Below are positions 1 through 8,080 of a stretch of DNA of 47,397 bases, piece after piece (position 1 is the stretch's first letter; each line of letters begins with the position of its first letter). This stretch comes from an uncultured Bacilli bacterium. Lineage in GTDB: Bacteria > Bacillota_I > Bacilli_A > RFN20 > CAG-826. The stretch lies in the NCBI GenBank assembly GCA_944375905.1, contig CALWAS010000013.1, positions 1 to 47,397 on the forward strand. The letters run 5' to 3'. Made by a program: the position numbers and the translations under genes. Under the pieces are notes generated by a model. It saw nothing but the letters and a program-made list of their open reading frames with translations. It did not search any database and had not been told where the DNA came from.

Positions 1-510
1 AACGACGATCCCAAGCCCCAAGGCAACAAGGCCGAGCAGGATTTGGACCACCGGAAGGGTGGCATTGTAGAGCTTGCGGACGAGGAAGCCGATGGCAAAG
101 GCGACGAGGCTTGTCCCGCCGACGATGAGGAGGATGCCGATGAAGTTCGCGAGGAAAGTCACGATGGCGTTGAAAGCGGTCATTCCTTGGCTTGCCAGCA
201 CGATGAGGCTGACACCAAAGGCCAGTTCGAAGCTTCCTCCGACGACGAGCCCGAAGCTTAGGCCGGCGCGTTCTTCGGGCGCTAGGCGGATGAGCGGCAA
301 GAAATTGAGGATGCATTTGAAAGCGCCGCTGACGATGAGGAAGGCGCCGACGATGGTGATTATGGTCGTTTGGAAATCGGGGTTGCCAGAATAGGCGATG
401 GCCAAGATCCCGGCTACCACGAAAAGAATTGATTCGATGATGCCGAAGATCGTCGAGACGAGGCTGCCGCGGCCGAAGTCCACGGTCTTTTTCGGATTGG
501 TTTCGTTCAT
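1..510 (-). CDS. Membrane protein, DUF308/HdeD-like, truncated by window edge
   Basis: An open frame on the minus strand starts at the ATG at 508-510 and runs off the left edge after 170 codons. Its start has a good ribosome binding site (AGGAGA, about 6 nt upstream). The visible protein has a short polar N-terminus (MNETNPKKTVDFGRG) and then at least four hydrophobic, Gly/Ala/Ile-rich segments arranged as hairpin pairs. This resembles DUF308/HdeD-type small membrane proteins, but no diagnostic motif was seen, so the family call is weak. It is divergent from the aminopeptidase gene. A -10-like TAGAAT lies at 528-533 on the minus strand, with no convincing -35. Confidence 0.75.
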   Translation of the reverse strand, partial: MNETNPKKTVDFGRGSLVSTIFGIIESILFVVAGILAIAYSGNPDFQTTIITIVGAFLIVSGAFKCILNFLPLIRLAPEERAGLSFGLVVGGSFELAFGVSLIVLASQGMTAFNAIVTFLANFIGILLIVGGTSLVAFAIGFLVRKLYNATLPVVQILLGLVALGLGIVV

Positions 511-623
511 ATGTTTCTCCTAACGGAATTCTACACGCCTATGGGGCCATGAAACCACTTTTCTTCTTTCGGGGAGTTTGGCGTCCCGCTTCTGTGGTTA
601 AATAGGCTTGGGAAGGAAAAACA

Positions 624-1853
624 ATGATAAAGAAAACTATTTTGAAGTCATATGCCGAACTCATCGTCCGGTCCGGCATCGCCCTTAAGAAAGGACAGGA
701 AGTCGTCATCAGGGCCCAAGTCGAACTCGAGCCGTTCGCCGAGCTCGTCGCCAGGGAGTGCTACCGGGCCGGCGCCAGCCGCGTATGCTTCGAATGGCAG
801 TCTTCGAAGATGGCCAGGTTGCTTGCCAAGTATGGAAAAGAGAAGGTGATTTCCGTTCCGACGCCCATGGAAATCGGGCTTCAGGAATACGAAACGGAAA
901 CGCTTCCGGCGACCATTTGGCTCGACGGGGACGACCCCGACGGCCTAAAGGGCGTCGATAGCGAGAAGTGGGGGCGCGTAACTGCGGCCAAAATGGCCGT
1001 CTACGGCCCATATCGCAAGAAGCGCGACAACAAATACCAATGGACGATCGTCGGCGTTCCCACGGTCGCTTGGGCCAAAAAAGTGTTCCCCGATCTGCCG
1101 AAGGGAAAAGCCGTCGAGAAGCTCTGGGAAGCCGTCTTGACCTGCGCCCGGGCCATCGACGGAAATGGAATCCGCAATTGGGAGGAGCACGAAAAGACCC
1201 TGAAGGAAAAGTGCGCCAAGTTGAATTCGCTCCGCCTCAAGGAACTTCATTACACGTCGTCGAACGGAACCGATCTCACGGTCGGCCTCATTCCGGGCGT
1301 CATCTTCCTCGGCGGAGGCGAGAAGACTCTCGACGGAACTCTTTTCCAGCCGAACATGCCTTCGGAAGAATGCTTTACCTCACCTTGCCGCGGCAAGGCC
1401 GAAGGCGTCGTCTATGCTTCGAAGCCGCTAGCTTACAACGGCCAACTCATCGAGAACTTCCATCTCGTCTTCAAGGACGGCAAGGCCGTCGAGGCTTATG
1501 CGGAGAAGGGCGAGGAAGCCCTTCGCTCGATACTTTCGATCGACGAAGGATCGGCCTACCTCGGCGAATGCGCGCTCGTTCCTTTCGAGTCGCCCATAAA
1601 CGAATTGGGCTTCCTTTTTTACAACACCTTGTTCGACGAGAACGCGGTCTGCCATTTGGCTCTCGGACGCGGCTTCACGAACCTTTACCCGGATTTCGAA
1701 AAGTACACTTCCGAAGAACTCGAGGAAAAGGGAATCAACTATTCGGCATCCCACGTCGACTTCATGATCGGAACCCGCGACCTCAAGATCGTCGGAACGA
1801 CCGAAGCGGGGGAAAAGGTAACCGTTTTCGAGAACGGAACCTGGGCCATCTAA
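624..1853 (+). CDS. M29 family metal-dependent aminopeptidase (AmpS/AmpT type)
   Basis: Cytoplasmic exopeptidase of the M29 (thermophilic aminopeptidase) family, which releases N-terminal amino acids using two metal ions. The 409-residue length is normal for the family. Expected metal ligands and catalytic residues are visible: Glu in PSEECFTSP (about 250), Glu in LGECALVP (about 316), His in ENAVCHLALGRGF (about 345), and His and Asp in SASHVDFMIGT near 376-378. The ATG at 624 follows a GGAAGGA ribosome binding site. The gene stands alone and ends just before a bidirectional terminator. Likely role: peptide turnover. Confidence 0.95.
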   Translation: MIKKTILKSYAELIVRSGIALKKGQEVVIRAQVELEPFAELVARECYRAGASRVCFEWQSSKMARLLAKYGKEKVISVPTPMEIGLQEYETETLPATIWLDGDDPDGLKGVDSEKWGRVTAAKMAVYGPYRKKRDNKYQWTIVGVPTVAWAKKVFPDLPKGKAVEKLWEAVLTCARAIDGNGIRNWEEHEKTLKEKCAKLNSLRLKELHYTSSNGTDLTVGLIPGVIFLGGGEKTLDGTLFQPNMPSEECFTSPCRGKAEGVVYASKPLAYNGQLIENFHLVFKDGKAVEAYAEKGEEALRSILSIDEGSAYLGECALVPFESPINELGFLFYNTLFDENAVCHLALGRGFTNLYPDFEKYTSEELEEKGINYSASHVDFMIGTRDLKIVGTTEAGEKVTVFENGTWAI

Positions 1854-1867
1854 GCGTTATCTCCGAT

Positions 1868-1905
1868 AAAAAGCCCCGGAATTCGATTTCCGGGGCTTTC
1901 TATTA
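1868..1905. terminator. Bidirectional intrinsic terminator
   Basis: A perfect 12-bp stem (1870-1881 with 1888-1899, core GCCCCGG/CCGGGGC) with a 6-nt loop lies between two convergent genes. On the minus strand it is followed by TTTTTAT, so it should stop the sigma/anti-sigma transcript most efficiently. On the plus strand the tail is CTTTCTATTAT, which can serve the aminopeptidase gene. Confidence 0.85.
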
Positions 1906-3363
1906 TAACGCGACTGCTTCGCCGCTTCCCCAAGACGGGCTATCTGGCCCGTTTCCTGGGTGATGGCCGCCTGGATCGTAGCCTCCGCCATATGGGCTTG
2001 GGAAGCTCGATGGGTCGTCTTCGAGAGCCAGGAGGTAAGAATGTACCGCGTCGAGGAAGGAGAGATATTTTTCCTTGCTTTCGGCTGCCTCGAGGAAAAT
2101 GGCCTTTTGAATGGCGATGAATAGGTCGACGGCTTCGCTGGACATGCCGTCAAAATCGTCCTTGGTAGCCGGATCGAGGAAAAGGTAGTAAGGATCGCTT
2201 TTCAAAACGTCGAGATCTTCGATGCCCCATGGGAGATCGTAGCCTCGCTCTTCCATTTCGTCTTTGAGGTCGCTTAAAGGGCTTGAGCTAGACTCTTCTC
2301 CGGGGCGGCTTCGATAGATGCGGTAGGAACGCGCCATGTTCCGGGCCAGCGACTCCCTAGCTCGATCGCTTATCCGGGTTGACGACAGGACCGACGCGAT
2401 CTTTCCGATCGAGAAAATGACCGAAGCCGATTCGTCCATAAGATCATCGTAGGCAATCGTTTTGCCGAAAAGCTCGTAGCACCGGAATATTTCGGCCGCA
2501 TCGTCATAGCTTAGACTCGAGAGGATGTCTGGCGCTTTTGTAATGCTGAAGCTTACGCTGGCGTAGAGACGGTTGTCCTCGATGGCCTTTGACATGGCAC
2601 TCCAGATAAGCGAGACGTAGCGCCTTTCGTAATCGCTTTGATCGGTATAGAGGGAAACGTTGATTTCGTTGAATTTGCCGGGATCGCGGGCCTCGATGTA
2701 TCCGTTTTTATAAGAGCTTTCGATGAGGTCGGATACGACTTCATCAAGGGAAGCCGTGCCATCATCGGGAGCCTCAATCGAAGAGGCGACGTAGGAAGCC
2801 GAGAGATTAAGCGGAATGAGGCCGTTTTCCATGACGGTCGCCCCGCAGGTGGAAACAAGTGAGAATTCCGGCGTATAGGCGACTTTCGCCTCGCCTTCGT
2901 CTTTTTCTAGCGCCACGGAGGCCGGGGCAATGCTGACGCGAAGCAGGGCGCCCGGTGCGACGTCGGCCGAATTGATCGGCGTCGTTGCCGCCGCCGCCCC
3001 TACGATGAAGACAAACGAAAGGCAAGTCCCGATAACGCCGAAGGCCCGGCGGGCCGTCCAGCCTTGGAACGGCATCCATTTTGCCTTGATGCCGGTTTTT
3101 TCAAGGATGTCCTTTCCTATGTTGGGGACGATTTTGGAGCCTTCGATTCCAAGGATGGCGGTGAGGCTTAGTTCCTCTTGGGTTTCGATCGGCGAGAAGG
3201 TCCCTGTTTTCCTTTTGACCATCGGAAGGACGTTTGGAACGAAAGCGTCGGCTTCCTTCTTGATGGCGACGACGACGATTTCCTCGTCGGTTTTTTCTAG
3301 GGCCTCGCGCTTAAGCACCGCCTCGTCCCGACTAATTGCTTTGGAGCTGTCTTTTAAGGGCAT
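1903..3363 (-). CDS. Probable membrane-anchored anti-sigma factor
   Basis: The product (486 aa) has a hydrophilic N-terminal part of about 105 residues, a single membrane segment near residues 107-126 (FGVIGTCLSFVFIVGAAAA), a large predicted extracytoplasmic part of about 360 residues, and a Gly/Pro/His-rich C-terminal tail. I recognise no named domain. The gene begins inside the 3' end of the ECF sigma gene (32-nt overlap), which implies translational coupling. A downstream, overlapping, single-pass protein is the usual layout for an ECF anti-sigma factor whose cytoplasmic part sequesters the sigma factor and whose outer part senses a signal. The function is inferred from context and topology, not from homology. 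Confidence 0.7.
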   Translation of the reverse strand: MPLKDSSKAISRDEAVLKREALEKTDEEIVVVAIKKEADAFVPNVLPMVKRKTGTFSPIETQEELSLTAILGIEGSKIVPNIGKDILEKTGIKAKWMPFQGWTARRAFGVIGTCLSFVFIVGAAAATTPINSADVAPGALLRVSIAPASVALEKDEGEAKVAYTPEFSLVSTCGATVMENGLIPLNLSASYVASSIEAPDDGTASLDEVVSDLIESSYKNGYIEARDPGKFNEINVSLYTDQSDYERRYVSLIWSAMSKAIEDNRLYASVSFSITKAPDILSSLSYDDAAEIFRCYELFGKTIAYDDLMDESASVIFSIGKIASVLSSTRISDRARESLARNMARSYRIYRSRPGEESSSSPLSDLKDEMEERGYDLPWGIEDLDVLKSDPYYLFLDPATKDDFDGMSSEAVDLFIAIQKAIFLEAAESKEKYLSFLDAVHSYLLALEDDPSSFPSPYGGGYDPGGHHPGNGPDSPSWGSGEAVAL

Positions 3364-3895
3364 ACTTCGTTTCTTCGTCGGCGAGAGCCTTGCGGAGCTT
3401 CTTTAGGGCCGTCGCGTACTTCCATGTAACGGTTCCGAGCGGCATGTGAAGGAATTCGGCTATTTCCTTGTGCTTGTATTCGCCTATCGCATACATCATC
3501 ACGATGTTGAACTCGTCCTCGGCCAAAATCTTGTTGGCCAGGGCGATGGTCGGGCTTTCTATGTCCCCAAGGTAATAGACGCCGCCGGCATTGGGCTCGC
3601 TGTCGAAATCGAAGCTGATTTCCCGGTTCCTCTTCCGGAGCTTGGAGAGAGCCGTGTTCTTGGCTATCGTAAGCAGCCAGTTGCGGGGGTTCGTCCCGGG
3701 GCGGTACGAAGAAATGTTCTGGTAGCAGCTTACGTAGGTATCCTGCATTACGTCTTCGGCCAATTGATAGTCGCGCAATATTGGAAGAACGAATGTGAAA
3801 ACGCCCTTGCTCGTGAGAGCATAGACTTCGCCCAGCGCCTTCCCGTCTCCCTTCTGAAGGGCAATCATGGCTTTTTCAAGCTTTTCTTCGTTCAT
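3332..3895 (-). CDS. ECF-type RNA polymerase sigma factor
   Basis: 187-aa sigma-70 family protein of the extracytoplasmic-function class. Region 2 is visible around residues 25-90 (YQLAEDVMQDTYVSCYQNISSYRPG, then NPRNWLLTIAKNTALSKLRKR), and region 4 near residues 135-175 (YKHKEIAEFLHMPLGTVTWKYATALKKLRKAL), the helix-turn-helix that reads the -35 element. There is no region 1 or 3, as expected. It redirects RNA polymerase to a dedicated regulon and is probably held inactive by the membrane protein encoded immediately downstream. An AAGGAA lies about 13 nt before the ATG, a rather long spacing. Confidence 0.93.
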   Translation of the reverse strand: MNEEKLEKAMIALQKGDGKALGEVYALTSKGVFTFVLPILRDYQLAEDVMQDTYVSCYQNISSYRPGTNPRNWLLTIAKNTALSKLRKRNREISFDFDSEPNAGGVYYLGDIESPTIALANKILAEDEFNIVMMYAIGEYKHKEIAEFLHMPLGTVTWKYATALKKLRKALADEETKYALKRQLQSN

Positions 3896-3981
3896 TCTTA
3901 AAGTGGTGTTCCTTATTAAGGGCGGCCCTTCCTGAAGGGGGCATGCATGGAAGAGTCGCCCCGAGCCTATGGCTCACCTTA

Positions 3982-4332
3982 TTAATATCCCATTTCCTCG
4001 TTTTGTTGGGAAAGAAAACACTCTTCTTCCATTTCGACGTCGATTATGTCAACGAAAGGAACTTCCATGAGCTCATAGGCAAGCGTTCTTCTTCGGAAGT
4101 CGATTTTAAGGATGGGAGCTAGCGTTTGGCGTATTTCCCCCGAGCAATAGAACGTTATCTTGACGCTTCCTCCGCGATAGCTTTTCAAGAATTTGTCTAT
4201 TTTCTCGGCTCTCGCTTCCAAAACGATTGGGCGTTGGACGCGGCTTTTCCTTCTTATCGCCTCGTTCAAATACGAGCCCTGCTCTTCGAGAGACTTGTAG
4301 GGCAGCCACTTTTTCATCCCTCGATCGCTCAT
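3982..4332 (-). CDS. YolD-like protein
   Basis: 116-aa protein starting MSDRGMKKWLPYKSLEEQG, which matches the DRGmxKWxPaxxL opening of the YolD-like family. These small proteins are encoded next to the Y-family polymerase UvrX/YqjW in Bacillota and are thought to be the functional counterpart of UmuD. I place the start at 4332, not at the longer upstream ATG (4398), because 4332 gives the family N-terminus, has a GGGGGA site about 9 nt upstream, and overlaps the polymerase stop codon by 4 nt (ATGA). The two genes are therefore translationally coupled. Confidence 0.88.
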   Translation of the reverse strand: MSDRGMKKWLPYKSLEEQGSYLNEAIRRKSRVQRPIVLEARAEKIDKFLKSYRGGSVKITFYCSGEIRQTLAPILKIDFRRRTLAYELMEVPFVDIIDVEMEEECFLSQQNEEMGY

Positions 4333-5573
4333 CTTTTGTGTCCCCCTATTTGGCCGTGACGCATCTTCAAGGTCGATTGCTCGAGAAGAGCCGAGCACTT
4401 CAATATGGAGTCTCGACCGTAAATGGCCCTGATGGCGTCGCTCGTCAAGGAAAGCGAACGTCTCCTTTCTGCTTCATCCGGGTCTTCGAATATCGTCAAT
4501 TGCTCGTTTTCAATGGGAACTAGCTTTCCGAACGCAATCGAGAGCGACCTAATCGGGATGTCGCCTTTCCCTTCGCGAAGGAGCGAAAGAAGGGCAGATT
4601 TGAGGACCGCTTCGTCGTCGCTAGGCGAAATCAGCGAACGCTGCCTCGAAAAAGCGCCGTGGCCGTCGCTGTAGCCGAGGAAGAGGGAGACCTTGCCGGC
4701 AAGTTTTCTGGATGCTCGAAGGCGCTCCGAGAGTTCCTCGGCCATCTCGCGGACAAGCAAGGATATTTCCGCGCCCCGGTAGTCGCGGTTGAGGGTTTGC
4801 CCGAGGGTAAGGGACGGGTTTTCGGGCGTGTATTTCTCATTGACCTTCGTTTGGTCGATTCCGTTGGAGAGATCGCTGAGTTGCTGTCCTATGATGCCGA
4901 ATTCGCGTTCGAGCATTTCCTTGCTGGCCAAGGCAAGGTCCTTGAACGTTCTTATTCCCCTTTTATGAAGACGGCGGGATGTTCCTTCGGCTATTCCCCA
5001 TGCCGATGAAAGCGGATAAAGCCCCCAGAGCTTTTCTCGCCCGTCGGCCGAATTCCAGCGAGTTAGGTACGGCGCCTTCTTCTTCCCCTCGATGTCCAAC
5101 GCGCATTTTGCGAGAAACATATTGCCGGCAAGGCCGGCAGTTGCCGTTATTCCGAGCTTCGCTTTGATGTCGTTCTGGATTTTCCTAACGAGATCTTCAG
5201 CGCGGCACCCATACATTCTTAGGTATGGGGTCAAATCGAGAAAAGACTCGTCAACCGAATAGACGTGTATGTCTTCCAAGGCCACATAGTCGAGGAAAAT
5301 GGAAAGCACTTTGGCAGACATCCTTAGGTAATAGCTCATCCTGGGCACGGCAAAAATCATGCCATCGACCGCCGGAAGGTCACGCCGTCGGCAGACATTC
5401 GGAATCTTGTACTTGGATTTGAGATAAGGACTCACGCTCATGACGACCGACGAGCCGGAACGATAGGGATCGCAGCAAACCAGCGGGGTCGAAAACGGGT
5501 CCAGATGCCGGCAGACGCATTCGCACGATGCGTAAAAACCCTTGAGGTCTATTACGGCGATTTCCCTTTCCAT
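4329..5573 (-). CDS. uvrX: Y-family DNA polymerase, UvrX/ImuB-like translesion polymerase
   Basis: Translesion DNA polymerase of the UmuC/DinB superfamily (414 aa). Catalytic carboxylates are visible: Asp9 in the N-terminal IDLKGFYASCE motif and Asp108-Glu109 in YSVDESFLDL. Palm/fingers, the helix-hairpin-helix thumb (about 175-240) and a little-finger region follow. The YolD partner marks it as the UvrX type rather than housekeeping DinB. I choose the ATG at 5573 over the GTG six nt upstream. The -10-like TAGAAT at 5580-5585 ends 6 nt before this ATG and there is no Shine-Dalgarno, so the mRNA may be leaderless. It is probably damage-inducible, but I see no clear LexA box. Confidence 0.92.
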   Translation of the reverse strand: MEREIAVIDLKGFYASCECVCRHLDPFSTPLVCCDPYRSGSSVVMSVSPYLKSKYKIPNVCRRRDLPAVDGMIFAVPRMSYYLRMSAKVLSIFLDYVALEDIHVYSVDESFLDLTPYLRMYGCRAEDLVRKIQNDIKAKLGITATAGLAGNMFLAKCALDIEGKKKAPYLTRWNSADGREKLWGLYPLSSAWGIAEGTSRRLHKRGIRTFKDLALASKEMLEREFGIIGQQLSDLSNGIDQTKVNEKYTPENPSLTLGQTLNRDYRGAEISLLVREMAEELSERLRASRKLAGKVSLFLGYSDGHGAFSRQRSLISPSDDEAVLKSALLSLLREGKGDIPIRSLSIAFGKLVPIENEQLTIFEDPDEAERRRSLSLTSDAIRAIYGRDSILKCSALLEQSTLKMRHGQIGGHKR

Positions 5574-5736
5574 GGGCACATTCTATGAAGGGAGATTTTT
5601 AACTTCACGGCTTGACTTTCGAATACTCCGATTGCTTCTCGGAAAAGATTTTTTGGCACCTTCATGACACATTTTTGTCCATTTTGCGGGCAAGCCGCGT
5701 GGCTCTGAAGGCTAGAATATGAAGGGAGGAATAGCC

Positions 5737-7056
5737 ATGCTTGAATATGTCTCGATTTCCATGCTTGCCGTTCTTATATTGGCCGTCATCGTCTTAATCG
5801 CCATAGTCGTGACCAAGAAGGAGAAAAAACCGGACGATGCCTCCTATGGCCACCTGGAAGCGCGCATCGAATCGCAAGAGAAGAACATAAATCAAAAAAT
5901 CGAACTGGTATTTGCTGAGAAAATGGCCTTGCTTGGCAAGGAACTGCGCGAGGAAAACGATAAAGCAAACTCCCAGCTTTCGTCGTTTCAGAAAACGATT
6001 GGCGGTACCGTTTCCGATTCCATAATGGCCATGAACAAGTTCTTGAATGAACGAGTCGACAAGATGAACGAAAGCCTATCGAGCCGCGTTGGGGAGCTTA
6101 CCGCGAAGATCAATGAAAACCTCTTGGCCATCAACAAGAAGGTTGGCGATTCCCTCCAAAGCGGGTTCAAGCAGAACGCCGAGGCAATGGGAGACGTAAG
6201 GGCCAGACTTGAGAAGATCGACGCCGCGCAAAAGAACCTTGATTCCCTCCAAAAAGAAGTTGTCTCCTTGAACGGTATCCTTTCGAACAACCAGAGTCGC
6301 GGCCAATATGGGGAACTTCAGTTAGAGATGCTCCTCGAATCGACCTTCCCGGGCGGCAAGGGAAAGTATTACGAACTGCAGGACGATTTGGGGGAAGGCA
6401 ACGACGGGAATCGAATTCGTCCGGATGCCACGATCGTCTTTCAGGCTTCTTCGGGAAAGATAAAGCTTGCCATCGATTCGAAGTTTCCTCTTGCCGACTA
6501 TCGCCGCCTTTTCGAGTCGAATGGCCTTGGCGAGGAAGAAAAAGCAACGCTCTCAAAGAAGTTCAAGCAAGCTGTGAAGGCGCGTATCGAGGAAGTGGCC
6601 AGCAAATACATCGTTTTGGGCAAGACGGTGGACAGTGCCGTTGCCTTCATACCGAGCGATGGGGTTTACGCCTACATCGCAAGCCGCTATCCAGATCTCA
6701 TGTCGCAGGCACGATCCGAGCACGTCATCGTCGCGTGTCCTTCCACCATTCAGGCCGTCATCGTCCTCTTTCACAATGCTGCCATCGACGCCGAAAGAAA
6801 TAGAAACCTTGAAGTAATCAACGATGAGCTTCAGCGCCTAGGCGTCGAGTTCGGCCGGTTTACCGCTCGCTGGGACGCTCTTTCTAAGAGCATATCTGCC
6901 TTGGGCAACAAATCGGAGGATTTAGGCAAGACGGTGAAGAAGTTAGGAAGCCAATTCGACCGCATAAGCAAAAACCAAATAAAGGCCCCGGAAAGCGAGG
7001 CAATAGACTATGAGGGCGAGAACCCGCTTCTCGCCGGTGATGCTGCGGATGAGTGA
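5737..7056 (+). CDS. rmuC: RmuC family DNA recombination protein
   Basis: 439-aa RmuC protein, linked to limiting recombination at inverted repeats. An N-terminal membrane anchor (about residues 5-25), a long coiled-coil region (about 35-180) and the RmuC nuclease-like domain (about 185-400) are visible, with family motifs such as NNQSRGQYGELQLEMLLES, RPDATIVF, LAIDSKFPLADYRRL and FIPSDGVYAYI. An earlier in-frame ATG exists at 5719, but AGGGAGGA at 5723-5730 sits correctly for the ATG at 5737. A -10-like TAGAAT at 5713-5718 suggests a very short leader. The gene is monocistronic, upstream of a tRNA gene. Confidence 0.95.
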   Translation: MLEYVSISMLAVLILAVIVLIAIVVTKKEKKPDDASYGHLEARIESQEKNINQKIELVFAEKMALLGKELREENDKANSQLSSFQKTIGGTVSDSIMAMNKFLNERVDKMNESLSSRVGELTAKINENLLAINKKVGDSLQSGFKQNAEAMGDVRARLEKIDAAQKNLDSLQKEVVSLNGILSNNQSRGQYGELQLEMLLESTFPGGKGKYYELQDDLGEGNDGNRIRPDATIVFQASSGKIKLAIDSKFPLADYRRLFESNGLGEEEKATLSKKFKQAVKARIEEVASKYIVLGKTVDSAVAFIPSDGVYAYIASRYPDLMSQARSEHVIVACPSTIQAVIVLFHNAAIDAERNRNLEVINDELQRLGVEFGRFTARWDALSKSISALGNKSEDLGKTVKKLGSQFDRISKNQIKAPESEAIDYEGENPLLAGDAADE

Positions 7057-7106
7057 TCTAGAGGAAAAAGTCTTTGCCCACCGACTGTCTCAAAAGGGGA
7101 GGGGTC

Positions 7107-7135
7107 TTTACTCAAGGAACCACGCTACCTATAAT
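7107..7135 (+). promoter_or_regulatory. Promoter of tRNA-Ala gene
   Basis: -35 TTTACT at 7107-7112, 17-nt spacer, consensus -10 TATAAT at 7130-7135. The predicted start lies about 8 nt before the tRNA. Confidence 0.75.
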
Positions 7136-7149
7136 ATGGCCCGCGGTTT

Positions 7150-7225
7150 GGGGCTGTAGCTCAGTTGGGAGAGCGCATCGTTCGCAACGATGAGGTCGCG
7201 GGTTCGATCCCCGTTAGCTCCACCA
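7150..7225 (+). tRNA. tRNA-Ala (anticodon CGC)
   Basis: A 76-nt cloverleaf with a 7-bp acceptor stem that includes the G3:U70 pair (the alanine identity determinant), a D arm, an anticodon stem CATCG/CGATG around loop TTCGCAA (anticodon CGC, reading GCG), the T-loop TTCGATC, and an encoded CCA end. It has its own promoter and a short downstream terminator. Confidence 0.98.
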
Positions 7226-7237
7226 AAACGTATCGTA

Positions 7238-7260
7238 GACGCCTTCGGGCGCCTTTTTTG
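7238..7260 (+). terminator. Intrinsic terminator after tRNA-Ala
   Basis: CGCC-TTCG-GGCG stem with a stable tetraloop, extended by one G-C pair across a mismatch and followed by TTTTTT (7254-7259). It is short but correctly placed 13 nt past the tRNA end. Confidence 0.7.
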
Positions 7261-7384
7261 TCGTTCCGATCAGTTTGCATTTATAAATTCTAAAGAGTGC
7301 CGAATACGCATTTTAATAAAAATATTTTCTCGATTGGGAATCGTCAAAGAACACCTAATGGCTTTGTGGGTTTAGACTAATCAC

Positions 7385-8080
7385 ATGGATTTCTCAGGTT
7401 GGGAAAAGCTTTCCCTTGTTGATTATGACGACAATATAACGACCACCCTTTTCATGGCAGGGTGCCCTTTTCGCTGTCCTTGGTGCCATAACTCAGCGCT
7501 CGTCTTGGATCCGGCGAAAGCCGGCCATATTCCATGGAGCGAAATCATGGACTATCTCTCAAAGAGGAAAAACGTTCTTGATGCCGTTTGCGTAACTGGT
7601 GGCGAACCCACCGTCATGCCGGATCTTTTGGACAAGTTAGGGGATATCAAGGAACTTGGCTACAAGATAAAACTCGACACCAACGGAAGCGATCCGATAC
7701 AGCTGCGTGTGGCTGTTGAACAAGGGCTCGTCGATTACGTTGCGATGGACATAAAGAACTGCGAGCGCCGCTACGCCGAGACCGTCGGGCTATCTCATCT
7801 CGACTTTGAACCGATTCGAGAGTCGATTGATTTCCTTCTATCTGGGAAAGTCCGCTATGAATTCCGGACGACGTTAGTTGAAGAATTCCATTCGCAGGGC
7901 GATATCGAAGAGATGGGAAGGCTCGTGAGGGGAGCCAAAAGGTTTTTCCTCCAGATGTTCATCGACAACGAAAACTGCATCAAACACGGCTTCCATACCG
8001 TCCCGAAAGAAAAAGCCCTGGTTTACAGGGCTATTCTTCTCAAATATGTAGAAAGTTGCGAACTTCGCGGTTACGAGTGA
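7385..8080 (+). CDS. nrdG: Anaerobic ribonucleotide reductase activating protein (radical SAM)
   Basis: 231-aa radical SAM activase. The cluster motif CPFRCPWC gives the CxxxCxxC ligands for a [4Fe-4S] centre, and VTGGEPT is the SAM-binding GGE motif. The family's role is to generate the glycyl radical on class III ribonucleotide reductase, consistent with nrdD encoded convergently nearby. It resembles the longer NrdG2 type rather than the 150-aa NrdG1. No Shine-Dalgarno is present. A -10-like TAGACT at 7373-7378 ends 6 nt before the ATG, so the transcript may be leaderless. The 3' end overlaps the convergent trxB gene by 10 nt. Confidence 0.92.
   Translation: MDFSGWEKLSLVDYDDNITTTLFMAGCPFRCPWCHNSALVLDPAKAGHIPWSEIMDYLSKRKNVLDAVCVTGGEPTVMPDLLDKLGDIKELGYKIKLDTNGSDPIQLRVAVEQGLVDYVAMDIKNCERRYAETVGLSHLDFEPIRESIDFLLSGKVRYEFRTTLVEEFHSQGDIEEMGRLVRGAKRFFLQMFIDNENCIKHGFHTVPKEKALVYRAILLKYVESCELRGYE

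Noticed and set aside
3896-3981. Possible terminator or ECF-type promoter between the YolD gene and the sigma gene
   Set aside because: Only a 5-bp GAGCC/GGCTC hairpin without a T-run and no convincing ECF -35/-10 pair was found.
7049-7159. 36-codon frame overlapping the rmuC end and running into the tRNA gene
   Set aside because: It ends inside the tRNA and covers the tRNA promoter, so it is almost certainly chance.
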